From NCBI RefSeq assembly GCF_028765165.1, contig NZ_JARADB010000002.1, forward strand, positions 682,001-746,000: a stretch of DNA of 64,000 bases. Reading direction: 5' to 3'. The number at the start of each line of letters is the position of its first letter. The first letter of the stretch is position 1. This document shows positions 8,938-17,976 of the stretch, piece after piece. This DNA is from Paenibacillus sp. MAHUQ-63. GTDB taxonomy: Bacteria; Bacillota; Bacilli; Paenibacillales; NBRC-103111. The notes under the pieces are model-generated. The model was not told the DNA's origin, did no database searches, and worked only from the letters and a program-made list of their open reading frames with translations. The translations under genes and the position numbers were made by a program.

Positions 8938-8971
8938 ATTATCATAGGACGAAAATTCGGAGGATATCGAG

Positions 8972-9553
8972 ATGACAACGATCGGATTCATCAGGCATGG
9001 CAGCACGGAGTGGAACAAGCTTGGCAAGCTGCAGGGACAATTGGACACGGATTTGACCGACGAGGGTAGAGATCAAGCCAAACGGTTAGGTGTCAGGCTC
9101 GCCGGCGAGACGTGGGACGGGATCATCAGCAGCGACTTGAAGCGGGCTAAGGAAACGGCGCACATCATCTCGGAGCAGTCGGGAATTCCGTTCATCCGTG
9201 AAGATGCACGGCTGCGAGAGCGCAGATACGGACAAGTCGAAGGTACGACCGTCGCGGAGCGGGAAGAACGCTGGGGGGCGGATTGGAAGCAGCAGGCGCT
9301 GGGTCAAGAGACGGACGATGAACTATGGCAGCGGTGGATGGCGCTGGAAGCCGAATTGCTGCAAGAGTTTCCGGACCGCAAACTGCTCCTAGTCTCCCAC
9401 GGCGGCTTTATCGTCCAAATCCTCAGAGTGCTGAAGATGGATAGCGAACAGTTTTTGCAAAATACGTCGTTAACGATTCTGCTGCGCCAAGAAAATGGTT
9501 GGGAATTGAAGCTGTACAATTGTATGGCACATTTGGAAACGATACATGAATAG
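8972..9553 (+). CDS. Histidine phosphatase (phosphoglycerate-mutase-like) family protein
   Basis: Member of the branch-1 histidine phosphatase superfamily; it removes phosphate from a small molecule through a phosphohistidine. The N-terminal IRHGSTEWN (about residues 6-14) carries the catalytic RHG, SSDLKRAKETA the second arginine region, and VSHGGFI the second histidine. At 193 residues it is the size of the CobC/PhoE/GpmB-like proteins; the substrate cannot be told from sequence. CGGAGGATAT precedes the ATG. It stands alone between two terminators. Confidence 0.87.
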   Translation: MTTIGFIRHGSTEWNKLGKLQGQLDTDLTDEGRDQAKRLGVRLAGETWDGIISSDLKRAKETAHIISEQSGIPFIREDARLRERRYGQVEGTTVAEREERWGADWKQQALGQETDDELWQRWMALEAELLQEFPDRKLLLVSHGGFIVQILRVLKMDSEQFLQNTSLTILLRQENGWELKLYNCMAHLETIHE

Positions 9554-9565
9554 CGTCAAACAGGA

Positions 9566-9598
9566 AGCGTGACTCGATCATAGAGTCATGCTTTTTTT
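9566..9598 (+). terminator. Intrinsic terminator after the histidine phosphatase
   Basis: Ten-base stem (9566-9575 with 9583-9592, one wobble), seven-base loop and seven Ts. Confidence 0.9.
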
Positions 9599-9685
9599 GT
9601 GAGCTGCGGAATATTTTCGGAAAAAAATCCCATAATGGTTACTAGAAATCAAGGAGCTGAAAGCTTCGCCAAATGGGGGATGCAC

Positions 9686-10852
9686 ATGGAAATGAACCTA
9701 GCGGACATGCTCAGCTATGCCGATATTCATGAGTTGAGCCGAATTGCTCATACCTACGAGTGCGAGTGCAATGGACATTCAAAAAACGAGCTGATTCAAT
9801 CGATTTTGAGTACAGCGCTGCGCAGAGAGATTTTCGAGAAGCATATCGAAAGCTTGAACATCGAGGACATCCGATTCTTGAATTCTCTGCTCTTCGATTC
9901 TCGAAATAGCTTCAGCATCGAAGAATTGATCGCTAGAGTTCAGCAATCAAGATTTCATAAAGAAGAGTCGGCTGAATGGAATCCCCGGGACATGGTTGTC
10001 AAATTCAAGAAGTTGGGGTGGTTGTTCAACGGTCATTCCCAGCAGACGAAGTATTTGTTTCATGTGCCGCACGATTTGAAGCGAAAGTTTAGCGATGTGC
10101 TGACCGGGCAATTCAAACAGCGTCTGCATGTGACCGGCGAGCCGGGCGTTTACCGGGACGAGCAGATGCTGCTCATCGATGACATTTCCCATTTCCTGAC
10201 GTACTTGTCGCAGGCCCAGGAAATTCCGCTTACCGCCGACGGAGCCATGTACAAAAGACAGCTGCAACAAATTCTTGACCGGCTTTCGGTCCAGGAAGAA
10301 ATGGTGACCAAAGGAGCTTGGCGATTTGGGTATGGGCGAATGTTCAAGGAATACCCGAACCGTTTCTCTTTTCTATATGATTACTGCTATTACCGGCAGC
10401 TGATCAGTGAACATGGCCAATCGCTTCGAATAACGGAAGAAGGCAAAGCCCGTCTGCAGGAAGGCAAAAAGGAAAGCTTGGCTGATGTCTACAAATTTTG
10501 GTTGAGGTTATATAAGAATCCGATACCTAACATCCAGAGTATGGTTGGGTGGGTTGAACGGTTAAGCGGGCAATGGGTGACAGCAGCCTCTCTGAGCGAT
10601 GTGCTGTGCAAGCTGGTGAAGCCCTTTTACTATGACAGCTCGGAGTCTATCGTCGAGCAGCGAATTTTGCAAATGATGATGCATCTAGGGTTAATTCGGA
10701 TCGGGGAAGATCAAGTGAACGGTGCCGTCGTGCAGGTTACGAAGCTTGGCGCTAAGGTGATTCAAGGCACGTTCGTGGCGGAAGACGACAAAGTCGTTCT
10801 GTTCATGGATCAGGCAAGCGCACGGTTCAAAGGTGAAGGACGGCCGCAGTAG
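9686..10852 (+). CDS. Uncharacterised protein, possibly helicase-associated winged-helix type
   Basis: I do not recognise this 388-residue soluble protein with confidence. The start has ADMLSYADIHELSRIAHTYECECNGHSKNELIQSIL, a segment like the short SAP-type or Ssl2-N-like helical module seen at the start of some Firmicute helicase-associated proteins, followed by charged helical segments and winged-helix-like stretches (SIEELIARVQQSRF; RITEEGKARLQEGK; VQVTKLGAKVI). No ATPase motifs, membrane helices or signal peptide are seen. I chose 9686 because GGGGG sits seven bases before; 9692 and upstream ATGs at 9599, 9635 and 9680 remain possible. It is transcribed alone. Confidence 0.6.
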   Translation: MEMNLADMLSYADIHELSRIAHTYECECNGHSKNELIQSILSTALRREIFEKHIESLNIEDIRFLNSLLFDSRNSFSIEELIARVQQSRFHKEESAEWNPRDMVVKFKKLGWLFNGHSQQTKYLFHVPHDLKRKFSDVLTGQFKQRLHVTGEPGVYRDEQMLLIDDISHFLTYLSQAQEIPLTADGAMYKRQLQQILDRLSVQEEMVTKGAWRFGYGRMFKEYPNRFSFLYDYCYYRQLISEHGQSLRITEEGKARLQEGKKESLADVYKFWLRLYKNPIPNIQSMVGWVERLSGQWVTAASLSDVLCKLVKPFYYDSSESIVEQRILQMMMHLGLIRIGEDQVNGAVVQVTKLGAKVIQGTFVAEDDKVVLFMDQASARFKGEGRPQ

Positions 10853-11023
10853 GTAAAGACACATTCCTAGTCATCCGGGCTTTTGAAGGAAGCGCTGATG
10901 TGCCGTATGAATAAGATAAAGTAGGAGCACACAGGGGTTGGCAGACACCAAGAAACGGACTTTCATGTTTTTGCGAAAAAGAAGCTCCTGACAAACCGCG
11001 TACAACATTTGGAGGTAGGTCTC

Positions 11024-11212
11024 ATGGGAAAAATGAATGTATCTAACAACGCGCTGCTGGCACTTTTCGCGGAAATGGTTTGGGACGACGCCATTCGCAA
11101 ATATAAAGAACAAAATCTCTATAAAGAAATCGACCTCGCGTTAGCCAAAGGGGATCAACCGACGTTCCTTGCTCTTACGACGGAGCTAAAAACGCTGCAA
11201 TCTTCCGGATAA
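11024..11212 (+). CDS. Small IDEAL-domain protein
   Basis: A 62-residue protein whose second half, YKEQNLYKEIDLALAKGDQPTFLALTTELKTL, fits the IDEAL module found alone or at the end of Bacillus proteins (name from its conserved residues). Its molecular role is unknown in most members; some act as small adaptor or stability proteins. GGAGGT lies eight bases before the ATG at 11024, which is why the TTG at 11009 is not used. It is a single-gene unit with its own terminator. Confidence 0.75.
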   Translation: MGKMNVSNNALLALFAEMVWDDAIRKYKEQNLYKEIDLALAKGDQPTFLALTTELKTLQSSG

Positions 11213-11241
11213 ATCCAAAGTGGTGGCAGCCACACAAGAAA

Positions 11242-11275
11242 AAAGACATGTGAGGTCATTCATATGTCTTTTTTT
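11242..11275 (+). terminator. Intrinsic terminator after the IDEAL gene
   Basis: Eleven-base stem (AAAGACATGTG with CATATGTCTTT, one wobble), eight-base loop and seven Ts. Confidence 0.88.
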
Positions 11276-11362
11276 GTTGTTTGCGTGATGAAAAAGAACT
11301 AATTTGTCATCCGGTACGTCCATTAAACAGACAATACTGCGTGGCAAAAGGAGATTTAACCC

Positions 11363-12409
11363 ATGAGTAAATTATTGAACAGCATAAAAAAACGTAAACT
11401 AATGTCCTTGTTACTGCTTACGGTTCTGCTGGCTGCAGGTACGGCAACGGCTTATGCCGGGTTCCTGTACCACAAATGGAACCGGACGCTCGACCAAATG
11501 GCGGCACCGCCCGCCGCGGCAGCCGGTAACACAGTCCCGGGCAAGGTTCCGGTCACGCAGACTTCCCATACGGCTCCGCCGAATGAGGATGAGCGCCAGA
11601 AGCCGCTTACCTTCCTGCTCACGGCCATTGATGAACGGGAAGGCAGCGAGGGCTCCAGGAATACGGACGTCATGATGCTTTTCCGCGTCGATCCGCAAAC
11701 ACACCAGGGGACGGTCGTGTCGATTCCGAGAGATCTCGAAGTAACGGCGGAGGAATCGGGTCTGTCGACTTCGCGCAAGGCGAACTATTTCTATGCTTAT
11801 TATTATAATAAGAACAAAGATACGGCACTCTATGAAACGAAGCAATTGTTCAGCCGCGTGTATGACATCGAGATTGACTATATGGCTGTCGTTAATTTCG
11901 ATGGCTTCCGTAAGCTGGTGGATGAGCTCGGCGGCATGATGATCGACGTCGATATGGACATGCGGTACCAGGACGAGAGCGACGGAACCGATATTCGTCT
12001 GAAAAAAGGCTACCAGCAATTGAACGGCAAACAGGTGCTTGACTTCATTCGCTACCGCAAATCGAATCTCGGCACAGCGGAATCGTCCGATACGGAGCGG
12101 AATCAGAGAGAGCAGGTCGTACTGAATCAAATGATGGATAAGCTGACGGCACTTGGCGGCATTACCGCCTGGGGGAAAGTGCTGGATATTATGGGCAGCT
12201 CCATCAAAACGGACATACCAGCAGATGAGCTGCGGGCACTCACCCTGGCTTACCGTGATTACAAACCGGCGACAGTCCAATACTTTCATCTGAACGGGGA
12301 ATGGGAGAGCCCGTACCTGGTCGTGAAGCAACAGGATTTGGATGAGGCGCTGCAAGCTTTGCGCGGGGAATCGGGCTATCCGATTGACAGCCGGATGCGA
12401 ACGGATTAA
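11363..12409 (+). CDS. LytR-CpsA-Psr (LCP) family cell-wall polymer transferase
   Basis: LCP proteins attach teichoic acids or other anionic polymers to peptidoglycan from lipid carriers on the outer face of the membrane. An N-terminal membrane anchor covers residues 14-36, followed by a proline/alanine-rich linker. The LCP core is visible: NTDVMMLFRVDPQTHQGTVVSIPRDLEV (acidic and arginine residues that bind the pyrophosphate), VNFDGFRKLVDELGG and LDFIRYRKSNLGTAESSDTERNQREQ. The 348-residue length fits. AAAGGAGA precedes the start. It is monocistronic as far as can be seen. Confidence 0.9.
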   Translation: MSKLLNSIKKRKLMSLLLLTVLLAAGTATAYAGFLYHKWNRTLDQMAAPPAAAAGNTVPGKVPVTQTSHTAPPNEDERQKPLTFLLTAIDEREGSEGSRNTDVMMLFRVDPQTHQGTVVSIPRDLEVTAEESGLSTSRKANYFYAYYYNKNKDTALYETKQLFSRVYDIEIDYMAVVNFDGFRKLVDELGGMMIDVDMDMRYQDESDGTDIRLKKGYQQLNGKQVLDFIRYRKSNLGTAESSDTERNQREQVVLNQMMDKLTALGGITAWGKVLDIMGSSIKTDIPADELRALTLAYRDYKPATVQYFHLNGEWESPYLVVKQQDLDEALQALRGESGYPIDSRMRTD

Positions 12410-12480
12410 AGTGTACAAGAAGCTATGGCTTTTGTTACATAGTGAACGCTTTTTTGGCAAATGATAGAGGGGGTAGCAAG

Positions 12481-12912
12481 GTGAAGTTTAATGAAATATC
12501 CGAGCGGGATTGGCCGGACTTGAAGCCGTATTTGGATACGTGTCTGCTGCCTGTAACGGGACTGACCGGTTTGGAGGATCCGGCGAAGGTGACGCAGTCG
12601 CTTGAGCGGCTGCGGGATGCGCTGGAAACCATTGAAATCCCGTATAAGGGCAGGGTCGTGACCTATCCGGCGCTTCATTACATAACGGCGGTGAACATGA
12701 AGGAACAGCTCGAGGCGGTATCGCTTCATTTGAAAAGGATGGGCTTCCGCTTTGTGATCGTACTCTCCATCGATCCGGAGGCTGCCAAGTGGAAAGCCGA
12801 TCAGACCGATTTGTTGATTGCTGTCGATATGGAACAGTGGAACAGCCAGTCCGAACAAATCAAACAGAGTATCTCGAAGCAAGTGCAGCACTTATGGACG
12901 CACAATGATTAA
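12481..12912 (+). CDS. ypiF: YpiF-like DUF2487 protein
   Basis: A 143-residue soluble protein of unknown biochemical role. It resembles the DUF2487 family, whose B. subtilis member YpiF is encoded directly before qcrABC, exactly the position here; the assignment leans on that gene order together with FNEISERDWPDLKPYLDTCLLPVTG. GTG at 12481 is preferred because GAGGGGGT sits before it; an ATG at 12442 would read through that site. No membrane segments are present. Confidence 0.75.
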   Translation: MKFNEISERDWPDLKPYLDTCLLPVTGLTGLEDPAKVTQSLERLRDALETIEIPYKGRVVTYPALHYITAVNMKEQLEAVSLHLKRMGFRFVIVLSIDPEAAKWKADQTDLLIAVDMEQWNSQSEQIKQSISKQVQHLWTHND

Positions 12913-13059
12913 CTTTAGCCTTGAAGCGTATTTTTGGAAAAAAAATTGTGCAGGATAAGGGAAGTAATGGCGTACATTGGCTGTCAAAGAGTTGTGACAA
13001 TTTCGTTAAAATTTGTTCGAAGGCCGAGATTTCGTGGGTTCAAATGGAGTTCTGGATTC

Positions 13060-13088
13060 TTGACGACCTAGTAGTCGTAGGCTATTAT
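13060..13088 (+). promoter_or_regulatory. Sigma-A promoter of the qcrABC operon
   Basis: TTGACG (13060-13065) and TATTAT (13083-13088) with a 17-base spacer, about 108 bases before qcrA. The leader between them and the gene contains no structure I can identify. Confidence 0.7.
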
Positions 13089-13195
13089 TAGTAATGTCCT
13101 AGTTATATGTAGTGTAATGTCGAACGACACGTGATAGAGGGAACTGACGTCCGAGAGGGTTGGACATCGGCCAATGTAGGAGGGTAGACCTGAGA

Positions 13196-13741
13196 ATGAG
13201 TGATCATAACAATCACAAAGAAGAACAGCATGGGAAGAAACCCGGGACTAAACGCGAAATGTCTCGTCGACAATTTCTTTCTTACACCCTTGGTGGCGCT
13301 GGAGGATTCATGGGGGCCGGTATTCTGGTACCGATGGTACGGTTTGCGGTAGATCCAGTCCTTCAGAAGAAGAAAGCAGCGGATTGGGTGAAAGTTGTCG
13401 AAGAAAGCAAAATTACGAATGCTCCACAGTCCTTTACGTTCCAAATCCATCAGGTGGATGGCTGGTACGAAAGCGACGTTGAATTGGTAGCATGGATTTC
13501 CAAAGGCAGCGACGGGAAGCTTTTCGCATTGAATCCGACTTGTAAGCATTTAGGCTGTACGGTGAACTGGAACGACAATCCGGCTTACAAAGATCAATAC
13601 TTCTGTCCTTGCCATGGTGCGCACTATACACAAGACGGCAAGAACCTTGCGGTAGCGCCTGCGCCTTTGGATGAGTACACAACCAAAGTAGAGAACGGTT
13701 TCGTTTATGTGGGACAACTGCATGCTAACACAAGAGTATAA
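13196..13741 (+). CDS. qcrA: Menaquinol:cytochrome c reductase Rieske iron-sulfur subunit
   Basis: Rieske subunit of the bc-type complex that passes electrons from menaquinol to cytochrome c. The 2Fe-2S ligands are present in CKHLGC and CPCHGAH (about residues 117-141). The N-terminus has a twin-arginine-like signal (SRRQFLSYTLGGAGGFMGAGIL), the normal export route of Rieske proteins. I chose the ATG at 13196 downstream of AGGAGGG; the upstream frame has no better site. The length is 181 residues. It is the first gene of qcrABC. Confidence 0.94.
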   Translation: MSDHNNHKEEQHGKKPGTKREMSRRQFLSYTLGGAGGFMGAGILVPMVRFAVDPVLQKKKAADWVKVVEESKITNAPQSFTFQIHQVDGWYESDVELVAWISKGSDGKLFALNPTCKHLGCTVNWNDNPAYKDQYFCPCHGAHYTQDGKNLAVAPAPLDEYTTKVENGFVYVGQLHANTRV

Positions 13742-13758
13742 GGAGGCGTCACAATCAG

Positions 13759-14430
13759 ATGTTTAAAAACGTATACAACTGGATTGACGAACGTCTTGAT
13801 ATTACGCCTATGTGGAGGGATGTTGCAGATCACGAGGTTCCAGAACACGTAAACCCTGCTCATCACTTCTCCGCTTTCGTGTATTGCTTCGGCGGCTTGA
13901 CGTTTTTCATCACAGTTATTCAAATTTTGTCAGGTATGTTCTTAACGATGTACTACACGCCTGATATTATCAATGCGTATGCCAGCGTTGATTACTTACA
14001 ACACAAAGTAGCTTTCGGTGTTATCGTCAGAGGTATGCACCACTGGGGAGCTAGTTTGGTTATCGTTATGATGTTCCTACATACCCTGCGCGTGTTCTTC
14101 ACTGGTTCTTACAAAGCTCCGCGTGAAATGAACTGGGTAGTCGGAATGCTCATTTTCTTCGTTATGTTAGGTCTTGGTTTCACGGGTTACCTGCTTCCTT
14201 GGGATAACAAAGCTTACTTCGCAACGCAAGTAGGTATGAAAATCGCAGCTGCGGTACCACTTATCGGACCTTACATCGAAACATTATTACAGGGTGGAGA
14301 AATCGTAGGAGCACAAACGTTGACACGTTTCTTTGCGATTCACGTATTCTTCCTGCCTGGCGTTCTGCTCGCTTTGCTTGCTGGACACTTCTTTATGATT
14401 CGCAAACAAGGTATTTCCGGACCGCTATAA
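13759..14430 (+). CDS. qcrB: Menaquinol:cytochrome c reductase cytochrome b subunit
   Basis: Cytochrome b6-type membrane subunit holding the low- and high-potential hemes and quinone sites. The 223-residue protein has four membrane helices; heme-ligand histidines are visible in the second (RGMHHWGASLVIVMMFLHTLRVF) and fourth (RFFAIHVFFLPGVLLALLAGHFF) helices. As in Bacillus, the b subunit is the short b6 form, with the rest of cytochrome b supplied by QcrC. AGGAGGCG precedes the start. Confidence 0.95.
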   Translation: MFKNVYNWIDERLDITPMWRDVADHEVPEHVNPAHHFSAFVYCFGGLTFFITVIQILSGMFLTMYYTPDIINAYASVDYLQHKVAFGVIVRGMHHWGASLVIVMMFLHTLRVFFTGSYKAPREMNWVVGMLIFFVMLGLGFTGYLLPWDNKAYFATQVGMKIAAAVPLIGPYIETLLQGGEIVGAQTLTRFFAIHVFFLPGVLLALLAGHFFMIRKQGISGPL

Positions 14431-14450
14431 TTTAGGGAGGGGCGAATAGC

Positions 14451-15341
14451 GTGGCTCATGGTCATAAGTCTGACGAAAAAGTCGTTTACGTTGGGGATTC
14501 CCGCGTAATTAAGAAAACACCTGAACAAAGATTAATTCCTCGCGATTACTCCGCGTATCCGGGAAAATCGGAAGCTTTCATTCCGAACTTCTTGTTGAAA
14601 GAGTGGATGGTAGGGGTTGTCGTGCTGGTCGGTATGCTGGTGCTGGTTATGTCCGATCCGGCTCCGCTCGGATATCCGGCGGATCCTAAGAACACGGCGT
14701 TCATTCCGATGCCGGACTGGTACTTCCTGTTCATGTATCAATTGTTGAAATATCCGTATACTTCCGGAAGTTACGTCGTACTCGGAGCGGTAGTCGTACC
14801 GGGACTGCTGTTCGGCGGATTGATGCTGGCTCCTTTCCTGGATACAGGGAAAGAGCGCCGTTTCTACAGAAGACCGATTGCTTCCAGCTTGATGATTATG
14901 TCTCTGATCGCATGTACATATCTGACGTACACATCTTGGGATCACTACCAATTTGAGCTGAAAGAGAAAAACATCATTCCTGAGCACATTAAGCGTGAGG
15001 AAGAAATGCACGCGAATAAAGGCGCTGCTTCCGGCGGCGGTGCATCCAAGGAAACGAAGAAAGCTCCTGCGATCGTTGCAGCTGACGATCCTGGCGCCGA
15101 GATTTACAAGAAAGCTACATGCTTGGCTTGTCACGGCGCAGGTCTGAAAGGGATGCCTGCATCCGGCGTACCGGCATTGCTCGGTGTCGGCGATAAGCAT
15201 TCCCAGGATGAAATCTTGAACATTATCAAGAACGGTAAGGGCAACATGGGGAAACAGTACCAAGCTAACATAGATAAAGGGTTATCCGATGCGGATATCA
15301 CGAAGCTTGCGGAATGGTTGTCCAAACAAAAAGCCCAATAA
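14451..15341 (+). CDS. qcrC: Menaquinol:cytochrome c reductase cytochrome b/c subunit
   Basis: Fused subunit: the N-terminal about 175 residues correspond to subunit IV of b6f complexes (three membrane helices, with PDWYFLFMYQLLKYP matching the PEWY quinol-site region as PDWY), and the C-terminal about 80 residues form a cytochrome c domain with CLACH heme attachment. It accepts electrons from the Rieske centre. The GTG start is preceded by GGGAGGGG. A terminator directly after the stop closes qcrABC. Confidence 0.94.
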   Translation: MAHGHKSDEKVVYVGDSRVIKKTPEQRLIPRDYSAYPGKSEAFIPNFLLKEWMVGVVVLVGMLVLVMSDPAPLGYPADPKNTAFIPMPDWYFLFMYQLLKYPYTSGSYVVLGAVVVPGLLFGGLMLAPFLDTGKERRFYRRPIASSLMIMSLIACTYLTYTSWDHYQFELKEKNIIPEHIKREEEMHANKGAASGGGASKETKKAPAIVAADDPGAEIYKKATCLACHGAGLKGMPASGVPALLGVGDKHSQDEILNIIKNGKGNMGKQYQANIDKGLSDADITKLAEWLSKQKAQ

Positions 15342-15347
15342 GATTGA

Positions 15348-15381
15348 AAAACCTGATCGCAAGAGGCGGTCAGGTTTTTTT
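15348..15381 (+). terminator. Intrinsic terminator of qcrABC
   Basis: Thirteen-base stem (15348-15360 with 15366-15378, one wobble), five-base loop and a T run reaching 15381. Confidence 0.92.
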
Positions 15382-15404
15382 AAATGACTGAAGGAGGAGC
15401 TTTC

Positions 15405-16067
15405 TTGCAGCAAGGCGTGCCGATCTCCTATTTGTGGAGCAAAGATATTCTATTGAGCAAGAAGATGTTATGGCTGCTGTTCATCACGAACTTGTTGGGA
15501 ACCGTCTATGGCTATGAATGGTACTGGCTTCAAATGGCCGATACCGTTGCAGAGAAGCCGCTGTGGTATGTGTTGTTCGTGCCGGACAGCCCGACCGCCA
15601 GTCTATTCTTTACATTATCCGTCGGCTATCTGATCTTGGACCGTGCCAAGGGAAGAGGGAGCCGGTCGGCGAACGGAATCCTTCGCGGCTTCATTGAGGC
15701 CTTCGCACTCATCACCTCATTTAAATACGGCATTTGGGCGGTCACGATGATTTGGGCCGGGGCTTGGCTGGACGTGCCTGTCGGATGGGACGGTTGGATG
15801 CTGACATGCTCGCATTTGGCCATGGCTGTGGAAGCGCTCTTGTATGTCAGGTGGTACTCGTATCGTCTGACGGCCATCCTGCTGGTAGCAGGCTGGACCC
15901 TCTGGAACGACTTCATGGATTACGAACGCGGCGTGTTCCCGCGGCTGCCGGAAGTGCTTGTGGACAACTATTATGCCAATATTGAAGCGTTTACGATTGG
16001 CTTAAGCATAATTGGCATACTCATTGCCTTGATCTGTTACGGAATGCGTCGGAAAAGTCAGCGTTAA
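15405..16067 (+). CDS. ypjA: YpjA-like DUF1405 membrane protein
   Basis: Integral membrane protein of unknown function in the DUF1405 family, with about six hydrophobic helices (for example MLWLLFITNLLGTVYGYEWYW and IGLSIIGILIALICYGM). B. subtilis ypjA has the same neighbours, qcrC upstream and ypjB downstream. The TTG at 15405 is the likely start because AAGGAGGAG lies seven bases before it; an ATG at 15384 in the same frame falls in the terminator tail and lacks a ribosome site. That gives 220 residues. Confidence 0.82.
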   Translation: MQQGVPISYLWSKDILLSKKMLWLLFITNLLGTVYGYEWYWLQMADTVAEKPLWYVLFVPDSPTASLFFTLSVGYLILDRAKGRGSRSANGILRGFIEAFALITSFKYGIWAVTMIWAGAWLDVPVGWDGWMLTCSHLAMAVEALLYVRWYSYRLTAILLVAGWTLWNDFMDYERGVFPRLPEVLVDNYYANIEAFTIGLSIIGILIALICYGMRRKSQR

Positions 16068-16134
16068 CCTGTTTCGCAGATGGTCTAAATCAGGACAAAC
16101 CTCCATAAAATGATGATGAGGGAGGGGATGTCCC

Positions 16135-17019
16135 ATGTTTGCCAATGTGAAGGGATTTAAACGGTTAACTGTCACGATGCTGCTGGCAGCCGTTGTAAGT
16201 ATAAGCGCTGCCTGTACGGCGACTACGAGCACGAATGGGCAAGCTGCCAAACCGGTTGCTCCGGAGCAGATTCAGCGGGTGGAGTTCTTGAACCAGATTG
16301 CCGACGAGCTCTATAAGCAGACGATGAACGGACAGGTGCTCGAGGCGCGCAATAAGCTGATGCAAATGTCCGACCAAATTCCGAAAATCCAGTTCGAGGG
16401 AATCACTTCGGTAGAAGGCTTGAACGCGCTTACCGAAACGATCACGCAAGCGAAGCGGGTGTATAATGCCGTCAGCTATTCACCGGAAGAAGCACAGATG
16501 GCGGTGGCCAAAATCAGACTGGCTACGGACGCGCTCACGCATAAGAATCAGCCGATGTGGCTGCAATATCATAAGGTACTGCAGAACGATAAGGCGGCGC
16601 TTACCGAGACTGTCCAAGCGGGGAATCAGAAGGAGGCAATTGCGGCCTTCGGGAAGCTTTCGCAGCATGTGGCGATCATACGCCCGTCCTTGCTGATCAG
16701 CAGGGAGCCTTCAGCCGTGGAAAAACTGGACTCGCTGCTTACTTTTTTGCGCAAAAGCGTGAACAGTCAGCCGATGGCAAGCAAGCAGCTGGTCTCCGGT
16801 CTTCAGCAGCTCGAGCAGCAATTGGATGAGCTTTTCATGAAAAATAAGGACGCCATTGCGTTCGTGCCGATAACCGACCCGAGGCAGCCGATCATTTGGT
16901 CCGCAGGGATAGGTCTTATCATTGTCAGCGTGCTGACGTTCGCGGGTTGGCGAATGTATCAGTCGGGGAGACATATCGTGCCTGTCAGGTCTTCAAGGGA
17001 GCGAGAGTTGGGTGAATAA
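16135..17019 (+). CDS. ypjB: YpjB-like sporulation protein
   Basis: Membrane-associated protein related to B. subtilis YpjB, a sporulation-linked protein of unknown mechanism. There is an N-terminal export signal (residues about 8-26, ending SAAC, a possible lipid-attachment cysteine), a mainly helical extracytoplasmic region with many glutamines (LQQLEQQLDELF), and a C-terminal membrane helix (IIWSAGIGLIIVSVLTFAGW), so both ends are membrane-bound. The length is 294 residues. Gene order (ypjA before; YitT, MazG and dapB after) supports the name more than sequence alone does. Confidence 0.8.
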   Translation: MFANVKGFKRLTVTMLLAAVVSISAACTATTSTNGQAAKPVAPEQIQRVEFLNQIADELYKQTMNGQVLEARNKLMQMSDQIPKIQFEGITSVEGLNALTETITQAKRVYNAVSYSPEEAQMAVAKIRLATDALTHKNQPMWLQYHKVLQNDKAALTETVQAGNQKEAIAAFGKLSQHVAIIRPSLLISREPSAVEKLDSLLTFLRKSVNSQPMASKQLVSGLQQLEQQLDELFMKNKDAIAFVPITDPRQPIIWSAGIGLIIVSVLTFAGWRMYQSGRHIVPVRSSRERELGE

Positions 17020-17063
17020 CAAAAAGGTTGAACGGAGAAAGTTCTCTGTTCAACCTTTTTGTT
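17018..17063. terminator. Bidirectional terminator shared by ypjB and yitT-like gene
   Basis: Sixteen-base perfect stem (17018-17033 with 17048-17063) continuing through GGAGAA/TTCTCT to a tiny loop, with A-rich and T-rich flanks on both sides. It overlaps the stop codons of both convergent genes. Confidence 0.93.
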
Positions 17064-17934
17064 ATTCCGCTTTGAAGCCTTCGCCGATAACGTCGTGCAC
17101 ATCTCCGATAATAATGAACGCTCGGGGATCGATCGAACGGATCAGCTCCCGCAGACGCCTTGTTTCATGGCGGTATACGACGCAATACACGACTTCCTTG
17201 TTGTTGCCGGAATAGGCCCCCCTGGCCGGGAATAACGTCACGCCGCGATCCAGCTCACGCGTAATGGATTCGGCCAATTCCGCGGTTTGGTCGCTTATGA
17301 TGGTGAATGCTTTGGCCGCATAAGCGCCCTCGGATATGTAATCGATAAGCCGCGAAGTGACGAACACGGCAACGAGCGAGTAGAGCACCTTCTCTTTGGG
17401 CAAATAGAGCAGCGAGGAGCCGATCACGAGAACATCGATGATCAAGATGACTTGTCCGACGCTCCAACCTCTTTTTTTATGCCCGATTCTGGCTAGAATG
17501 TCCGAGCCTCCCGTCGTGCCCCCGAAACGGAACACGAGCCCCAGACCCGTACCTAGCGTAATTCCGGCGTAGAGCGTAGCCAGAAAGTAATCCTGCGTCG
17601 TATGAAACGGGACGATCCAATTCAGACGGATCAGCAGCTCCATGACCCATAAGAAGAAAGATAGGGAGACGACACCGAAGATGGTATAAATCATCGGGCC
17701 TCTACCAAATATACGCCAGCCTAAATAGAACAAAGGAATATTACATGCCAAGGTAGAGATGGACGGAGGCACATTGAGGACATATTTGAGCAGCAGGGAG
17801 ATGCCCGTCACACCGCCTTCCATCAGCTCATTGGAAATGACGAAATAATGTAAGCCAAACGCATAGATGGCCGTACCGATCATGATGGCGAGCAAATTGG
17901 TAAATTGATCGGCCAGCCGTTCTTTAAAAATCAT
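17062..17934 (-). CDS. YitT family membrane protein with DUF2179 domain
   Basis: Predicted membrane protein of 290 residues: five or six helices in the first about 200 residues (for example NLLAIMIGTAIYAFGLHYFVIS and RIFGRGPMIYTIFGVVSLSFFLW) and a soluble DUF2179 domain in the last about 80. The family (YitT, YpjC, YqfU in Bacillus) has no firm function. The ATG at 17934 has GGAGGA six bases upstream, so the longer frame to 17970 is not used. Here it is inverted relative to its neighbours. Confidence 0.85.
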   Translation of the reverse strand: MIFKERLADQFTNLLAIMIGTAIYAFGLHYFVISNELMEGGVTGISLLLKYVLNVPPSISTLACNIPLFYLGWRIFGRGPMIYTIFGVVSLSFFLWVMELLIRLNWIVPFHTTQDYFLATLYAGITLGTGLGLVFRFGGTTGGSDILARIGHKKRGWSVGQVILIIDVLVIGSSLLYLPKEKVLYSLVAVFVTSRLIDYISEGAYAAKAFTIISDQTAELAESITRELDRGVTLFPARGAYSGNNKEVVYCVVYRHETRRLRELIRSIDPRAFIIIGDVHDVIGEGFKAE

Positions 17935-17976
17935 GCCTGTTCCTCCGCTTTCAGGGGACGCATCCGCCAAAAAAAT

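Noticed and set aside
11411..12460. Long antisense ORF of 349 codons over the LCP gene
   Set aside because: It mirrors the codon pattern of the real gene, lacks a ribosome site and has no recognisable domain.
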